Shown here: positions 5,537-8,257 of the stretch, piece after piece
Numbering within the stretch: the first letter of the stretch is position 1
How the letters are laid out: every line of letters begins with the position of its first letter
Source: Peptostreptococcaceae bacterium
GTDB lineage: Bacteria; Bacillota_A; Clostridia; Peptostreptococcales; Acidaminobacteraceae
Length of the DNA stretch: 8,257 nt
NCBI GenBank assembly: GCA_013619035.1
Contig: JABXKX010000410.1
Span: 1 to 8,257, forward strand
Direction of reading: 5' to 3'
Notes under the pieces: generated by a model
The model's database searches: none
The model's input: the letters and a program-made list of their open reading frames with translations, nothing else
What the model was told of the DNA's origin: nothing
Program-made: the position numbers and the translations under genes

Positions 5537-5995
5537 GTGCCTAGACCGAGAATATGGAGAAGAGTTGCTTTTATACCAGAAAGGAAGTACTTTGTACCGT
5601 ATGGTATAGAAGAAGAACAATACCAGGAAGTACAACTTAAAATGGAAGAACTTGAAGCAATGCGACTTAAAGATATTGAAGGTCTAAATCAATCTGAATG
5701 TGCTACTAAGATGGAAGTTTCAAGACAAACATTTCAATTGATTATTGATGAAGCTAGAAAAAAAGTTGCAGTAGCTCTTACAACGGGACTTGCAATTAAA
5801 ATTACAGGAGGTAATTACACTTATAATATATGTAAGTACACCTGTCAGGATTGCGCACTTGAGTTTATATCTGCCTATGAAGTAGAAAACATTCAATGTC
5901 CCGCATGTGATAGTAAGAATCTATTATGTAGAGAAGTTGATAAGTTTTGTATGAAATCTTGCAGGAAAAAATGTTGTGAGAGAATTGAAAAATAA
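5537..5995 (+). CDS. DUF134 family putative DNA-binding protein with Cys-rich C-terminus
   Basis: A 152-residue protein. The DUF134 N-terminal signature PRPRIWRRVAFIP is followed by a conserved acidic helix (EELEAMRLKDIEGL) and a sigma-region-4-like helix-turn-helix at about 50-76 (LNQSECATKMEVSRQTFQLI). The C-terminal third has ten cysteines: C99, a zinc-ribbon-like C103-C106 and C121-C124, and C131, C138, C142, C146 and C147 in a basic tail. It could sense metal or bind an Fe-S or Zn site and act as a regulator, but DUF134 function is not established. The start is GTG at 5537, 5 nt after AGGAGG (5526-5531), and gives the canonical family N-terminus. It lies only 2 nt after the Fur stop, so regulator and DUF134 are translationally coupled. 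A second DUF134 gene begins at the left edge of the window. Confidence 0.9.
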   Translation: MPRPRIWRRVAFIPERKYFVPYGIEEEQYQEVQLKMEELEAMRLKDIEGLNQSECATKMEVSRQTFQLIIDEARKKVAVALTTGLAIKITGGNYTYNICKYTCQDCALEFISAYEVENIQCPACDSKNLLCREVDKFCMKSCRKKCCERIEK

Positions 5996-6008
5996 AAGAG
6001 GTAAATGT

Positions 6009-6437
6009 ATGCATTCTTACAGTATTAAAATAAAACCGAGGTATGCTGAAACAGATCAAATGGGCGTAGTTTATCACGGCAATTACTTTCCATGGTTTGA
6101 ATTGGGACGAGATGATTTCTTTCATCAACTCGGCTGTCGTTACAAAACGATAGAAGACTTTGGGATTAGAATGCCTGTTACTCATTGCGACTGTCAATAT
6201 ATAGTTTCTGCAAAATACGATGAAACTATTGACGTACATACTACATTGTTATTTTTTAATGGTGTTAGATTAAAGTTGAAGTTTGACGTTTTTAGAGAAG
6301 CAGATCAAATCCTATTAGCAAAAGCGACCATTGATTATGCTTTTATGAATGCTGAATCAAAACCTATTAATCTCAAAAAAATAAATAAAGATACATGGCA
6401 ACTATTTGATGATGAGTATAATGTATCAGCTGAATAG
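6009..6437 (+). CDS. Hot-dog fold acyl-CoA thioesterase (YbgC/4HBT family)
   Basis: A 142-residue single-domain thioesterase. The active-site segment YAETDQMGVVYHGNYFPWFE (12-31) matches the YbgC/4-hydroxybenzoyl-CoA thioesterase signature, with catalytic D16, plus H23 and Y26. The long central helix and the remaining strands (DVHTTLLFFNGVRLKLKFDVF, ATIDYAFMN) follow family order. Such enzymes hydrolyse acyl-CoA or acyl-ACP thioesters in the cytoplasm. The frame extends upstream to 5976, but that would overlap DUF134. AGAGG (5997-6001) sits 7 nt before ATG 6009 and the family N-terminus starts there. It is 13 nt after DUF134 and the last gene before the hairpin at 6446, so it is probably read with the metal-cluster genes. 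No chemical link to them is obvious, unless it acts on CoA species also seen by the CoADR-like flavoprotein (speculation). Confidence 0.9.
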   Translation: MHSYSIKIKPRYAETDQMGVVYHGNYFPWFELGRDDFFHQLGCRYKTIEDFGIRMPVTHCDCQYIVSAKYDETIDVHTTLLFFNGVRLKLKFDVFREADQILLAKATIDYAFMNAESKPINLKKINKDTWQLFDDEYNVSAE

Positions 6438-6445
6438 ACCTTTTG

Positions 6446-6484
6446 AGGTGATCTTTTTATCGGTGGATAGAAAGACACCTTTTG
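6446..6484 (+). terminator. Hairpin with short U run, likely (partial) terminator of the main operon
   Basis: The outer stem is AGGTG (6446-6450) with CACCT (6476-6480). The inner stem is TCTTTTTATC (6452-6461) with GATAGAAAGA (6466-6475), with one G-U pair, one bulged A at 6451 and a GGTG loop. It lies 8 nt after the thioesterase stop. The stem is long but AU-rich, and only four Ts follow (6480-6483) before GCCG, so termination may be incomplete and the MBL gene may be reached by read-through. Confidence 0.6.
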
Positions 6485-6532
6485 CCGTTTAAATTAATAT
6501 TTTGCAACTAAGTTATTAGGGAAGGAGAAATC

Positions 6533-7363
6533 ATGAGAGTATCAACACTTTTAGAAAATTCCAGAATTAGCAGTGTATTTAAAAGTGCACACGGACTTTC
6601 TTTACTTATTGAGTCTGTTGATTTTAAAATACTTTTTGATACAGGCCCTGACAATTCGTTTATTCACAATTCGAAAATTTTGAATGAAGACCTTACTGAA
6701 GTATCTTATATTGTACTATCGCACGGACATTTAGATCATACTGGAGGTTTACCATTTATGATGAGGCTAAATGAAACTGCTCCGGTGTATATTATGAGCG
6801 GTGCAAACAGTCTGTTATATTCTAAACAAATTGATTCAACATATAAAGACATCAGTATGCCAATTAGGGATTTTAGTAATCCTAGATTTCACTTAATAAA
6901 AGAAAAGTACAACGTTTCAGAAACAATTTCAATATTATCTGTAAAAGATAAAAATGGATTTGTTCCTAACTCTAATAAGAGTCTTTATAAGAAGAAGGAT
7001 GATATCTTTATTGAAGATGATTTTAGTCATGAACTGATACTATGCGTGAAAGAAGAGGATGGACTTGTTGTGTTTACAGGTTGTTCACACTCTGGTATTG
7101 GTAATATGTTAGATACTGTCTCTAAAGAATTTCCAACAGAAAAAATTAAAGCGGTATTCGGCGGTATGCACCTGCATAATCGTTCGAATCAGAAATCAGA
7201 AGAAATTTCTAGAATTATGAAACTTGCTGATGAGCTTTCAAAGTATAAGGAGTGTCATTTCTATACTGGACATTGCACAGGAGAAGAAGCGTTTAAAATA
7301 TTAGAGAATGTCTTTGATGGCAGAATACATCAAATTAAGACAGGTACAGTACACGAATTTTAA
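6533..7363 (+). CDS. Metallo-beta-lactamase-fold hydrolase (COG1237-like)
   Basis: A 276-residue MBL-fold protein. The metal-binding HXHXDH motif is intact in LSHGHLDHTGG (H64, H66, D68, H69). Further expected ligands are H186 in GCSHSGIGN, H213/H215 in FGGMHLH, and H247 in TGHCTG. The N-terminus (STLLENS, then HGLSLLIE and ILFDTGP) and the C-terminal GTVHEF ending fit the COG1237 subgroup. Its members are often annotated as dihydropterin-ribofuranosylaminobenzene phosphate synthase-like, from an archaeal methanopterin-pathway relative; that reaction should not be assumed here. COG1237-type genes recur near NifX-like and ferredoxin-ATPase genes in anaerobes. AAGGAG (6522-6527 region) precedes ATG 6533 at good spacing. 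The 95-bp gap upstream holds a hairpin and no convincing promoter, so it may be expressed by read-through or from an unrecognised promoter. Confidence 0.9.
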   Translation: MRVSTLLENSRISSVFKSAHGLSLLIESVDFKILFDTGPDNSFIHNSKILNEDLTEVSYIVLSHGHLDHTGGLPFMMRLNETAPVYIMSGANSLLYSKQIDSTYKDISMPIRDFSNPRFHLIKEKYNVSETISILSVKDKNGFVPNSNKSLYKKKDDIFIEDDFSHELILCVKEEDGLVVFTGCSHSGIGNMLDTVSKEFPTEKIKAVFGGMHLHNRSNQKSEEISRIMKLADELSKYKECHFYTGHCTGEEAFKILENVFDGRIHQIKTGTVHEF

Positions 7364-7367
7364 ATTG

Positions 7368-7381
7368 AGTATTTAAATACT
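7368..7381. repeat. Perfect 14-bp palindrome AGTATTTAAATACT
   Basis: Starts 5 nt after the MBL stop codon. It is self-complementary over all 14 bases with no loop, and no T run follows, so it looks more like a protein-binding dyad than a terminator. It is low-complexity AT sequence, so chance is possible. Confidence 0.4.
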
Positions 7382-7551
7382 TGTAAAAAGTTATAGTTGG
7401 ATTCATTAAGTTATGTAGTAAAAACATGATTCAAGCAATTTAATTGTTGCAATTATTGTATTCATAGCTATTAAGTTTACTTTAATTAATTCATAAATAT
7501 AGCTGTGTTTATTTATAGGTATCAAACTTTGTACCTTGCTTGAAAATAAAA

Positions 7552-7557
7552 TTGACA
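7552..7557 (+). promoter_or_regulatory. Possible -35 box upstream of the NifU-like gene
   Basis: A consensus TTGACA lies 51 nt before the ATG at 7609. At the expected 16-18 nt distance the sequence is around GTGTGAG, a poor -10 match, so the promoter would be weak or activator-dependent. The long spacer and the terminator at 8103 suggest that the NifU-like gene is its own transcription unit. Confidence 0.35.
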
Positions 7558-7608
7558 TACAAAAATGGGTATTCGTGTGAGAAATGAATTTGTAGAAGGA
7601 GTTTGTAA

Positions 7609-8046
7609 ATGTATAGTGAAATAGTCATGGATCATTTTGTGAATCCTAGAAATGTTGGCATAGTTGAAAATGCTAATGGAAGGGGTATTGCAGGTGATCC
7701 TGAATGTGGTGATTATCTTGAAATAACAATTAACGTTAAATCGGGTGATACAGATGTAGTTAAAGATAAGTCATATTATATTAGTGATATAAAATTTAAG
7801 GTTCATGGTTGTGCTGGAGCCATTTCAACAAGTAGTATGGTAACAGAGTTAGCAAAGGGGTTACATATCATAGATGCTTATAAACTTGAGAATAAGGATG
7901 TTATCAAAGCGTTAGGAGGATTACCTGAAGAAAAAGTCCATTGTTCTTTACTTGGGATTGTTGCATTAAGAAAAGCAATTATAAATTTTGCTGAGTTAGA
8001 ACAACAACAAGAAATACAAGCCAATGAAAGTACAATTAGGGGATGA
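7609..8046 (+). CDS. NifU/IscU-type Fe-S cluster assembly scaffold
   Basis: A 145-residue scaffold on which [2Fe-2S]/[4Fe-4S] clusters are built from cysteine-desulfurase sulfur and iron, then passed to carriers such as Mrp. The IscU-fold signature is present: VMDHFVNPRNVG (6-17), then the three cluster cysteines C33 (PECGDYLEI, with the conserved D35), C68 (VHGCAGAISTSSM) and C112 (KVHCSLLG). The length fits a stand-alone IscU-like domain plus a short Gln/Glu-rich C-terminal tail (EQQQEIQANES), without the NifU ferredoxin or Nfu domains. The LPPVKLHC motif that HscA recognises in true IscU is only loosely matched (LPEEKVHC). AAGGAG (7596-7601) lies 7 nt before the ATG. No cysteine desulfurase is in the window. 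It could supply clusters to the Mrp and ferredoxin-ATPases upstream. Confidence 0.92.
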   Translation: MYSEIVMDHFVNPRNVGIVENANGRGIAGDPECGDYLEITINVKSGDTDVVKDKSYYISDIKFKVHGCAGAISTSSMVTELAKGLHIIDAYKLENKDVIKALGGLPEEKVHCSLLGIVALRKAIINFAELEQQQEIQANESTIRG

Positions 8047-8102
8047 AATAACAAATTACAACACGATTTATCGGATTACTAATTAGTGCAATACTTCAAA
8101 AG

Positions 8103-8140
8103 GTTAGAATGAAAGAAATCATTCTGACTTTTTACTTTTT
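8103..8140 (+). terminator. Rho-independent terminator after the NifU-like gene
   Basis: GTTAGAATGA (8103-8112) pairs with TCATTCTGAC (8119-8128) over 10 bp with one G-U pair, around an AAGAAA loop. TTTTT, AC and TTTTT follow (8129-8140). Upstream As (8098-8101) can extend the stem into the U tract. It starts 57 nt after the stop codon and ends the gene group. Confidence 0.88.
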
Positions 8141-8257
8141 GTGTTTCTAGTCTTATTTAAATAAATGTTCACAATTAATTAGAAAATTCAATGTAAGATT
8201 GGCAATGCAATTCTGCGTTTGTTTAGTAAGATATACTTATAAGCATAACCTTAATAT
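8141..8257. other. AT-rich tail of the window, no gene recognised
   Basis: After the terminator, 117 bp show no coding signal. A TATACT at 8232-8237 could be a -10 box for a gene beyond the right edge, but no good -35 element lies 16-18 bp upstream, so I do not call a promoter. Confidence 0.4.

Larger units (their letters stand above)
7364..7608. other. Intergenic spacer between MBL hydrolase and NifU-like gene
   Basis: No coding signal or RNA gene recognised in these 245 bp. The stretch is very AT-rich. It contains a perfect 14-bp palindrome (7368-7381), an 11-bp odd-centred palindrome CAATTTAATTG (7436-7446), a loose inverted repeat of ATAGCTAT/ATAGCTG (about 7463-7507), and a TTGACA at 7552-7557 that could be a -35 box. 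No T-rich terminator follows the MBL gene. Confidence 0.5.

Noticed and set aside
5976..6008. Upstream start for the thioesterase
   Set aside because: It overlaps the DUF134 end and the extra 11 residues are just the Cys-rich DUF134 tail read in another frame; AGAGG supports ATG 6009.
6449..6493. Short GTG open frame of about 14 codons between thioesterase and MBL genes
   Set aside because: It coincides with the terminator-like hairpin and has no proper ribosome binding site.
7516..7537. AGGTA...TACCT hairpin as a terminator or riboswitch stem
   Set aside because: Only a 5-bp stem, not followed by a T run, and no riboswitch consensus recognisable around it.
8199..8212. TTGGCAATGCAAT as a fifth copy of the operator repeat
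   Set aside because: It lacks the central CATATG, is not self-complementary at the centre and needs a gap to align with the other copies.
1..8257. CRISPR arrays, tRNAs, IS elements or prophage genes
   Set aside because: No regularly spaced direct repeats beyond the four promoter-region copies, no cloverleaf-like sequence, and no transposase or integrase reading frame was seen.

Overview
The window looks like a chromosomal segment of an anaerobic, low-GC Gram-positive bacterium of the Clostridia type. The DNA is AT-rich, nearly every gene has a strong AGGAGG-like ribosome binding site, and most products are Fe-S or metal-cofactor proteins of families common in strict anaerobes. No 16S or other phylogenetic marker is present, so the genus cannot be named.

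Layout. At the left, on the minus strand, a small DUF5320 protein (86-289) is followed by the first ~73 bases of a DUF134 gene that runs off the edge. A divergent control region (290-468) has two face-to-face sigma70-type promoters and four copies of a GGCATATGCC-centred near-palindrome spaced 38, 38 and 40 bp apart. To the right, on the plus strand, a tight operon of about 6 kb encodes: a CoA-disulfide-reductase/NADH-oxidase-like flavoprotein (469-1815), an Mrp/NBP35 ATPase (1836-2627), a NifX-like protein (2624-2980), two tandem MinD-type ATPases with embedded 2x[4Fe-4S] ferredoxin domains (2994-3842 and 3833-4702), a second NifX-like protein (4707-5066), a Fur-family regulator (5097-5534), a second DUF134 protein (5537-5995) and a YbgC-like hot-dog thioesterase (6009-6437). 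A hairpin at 6446-6480 probably ends or attenuates this transcript. A metallo-beta-lactamase-fold hydrolase (6533-7363) and, after a 245-bp spacer, a NifU/IscU-type Fe-S scaffold (7609-8046) follow. A strong intrinsic terminator (8103-8140) closes the group.

How it fits together. NifX-like proteins, paired ferredoxin-MinD ATPases and an Mrp ATPase are the core of the 'orange protein' (ORP) type clusters known from Desulfovibrio, where the NifX-like protein carries a Mo-Cu-S cluster. The inferred role here is assembly or handling of an Fe-S or mixed-metal cofactor: NifU and Mrp supply clusters, the ATPase-ferredoxin pair supplies ATP-driven conformational change and electrons, the NifX-like proteins carry the product, and the flavoprotein provides redox input. 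Fur-like and DUF134 proteins encoded in the same operon, plus the DUF134 gene on the divergent side, are the obvious candidates to bind the four-site operator array. The substrate and true product of the system are not visible from sequence.
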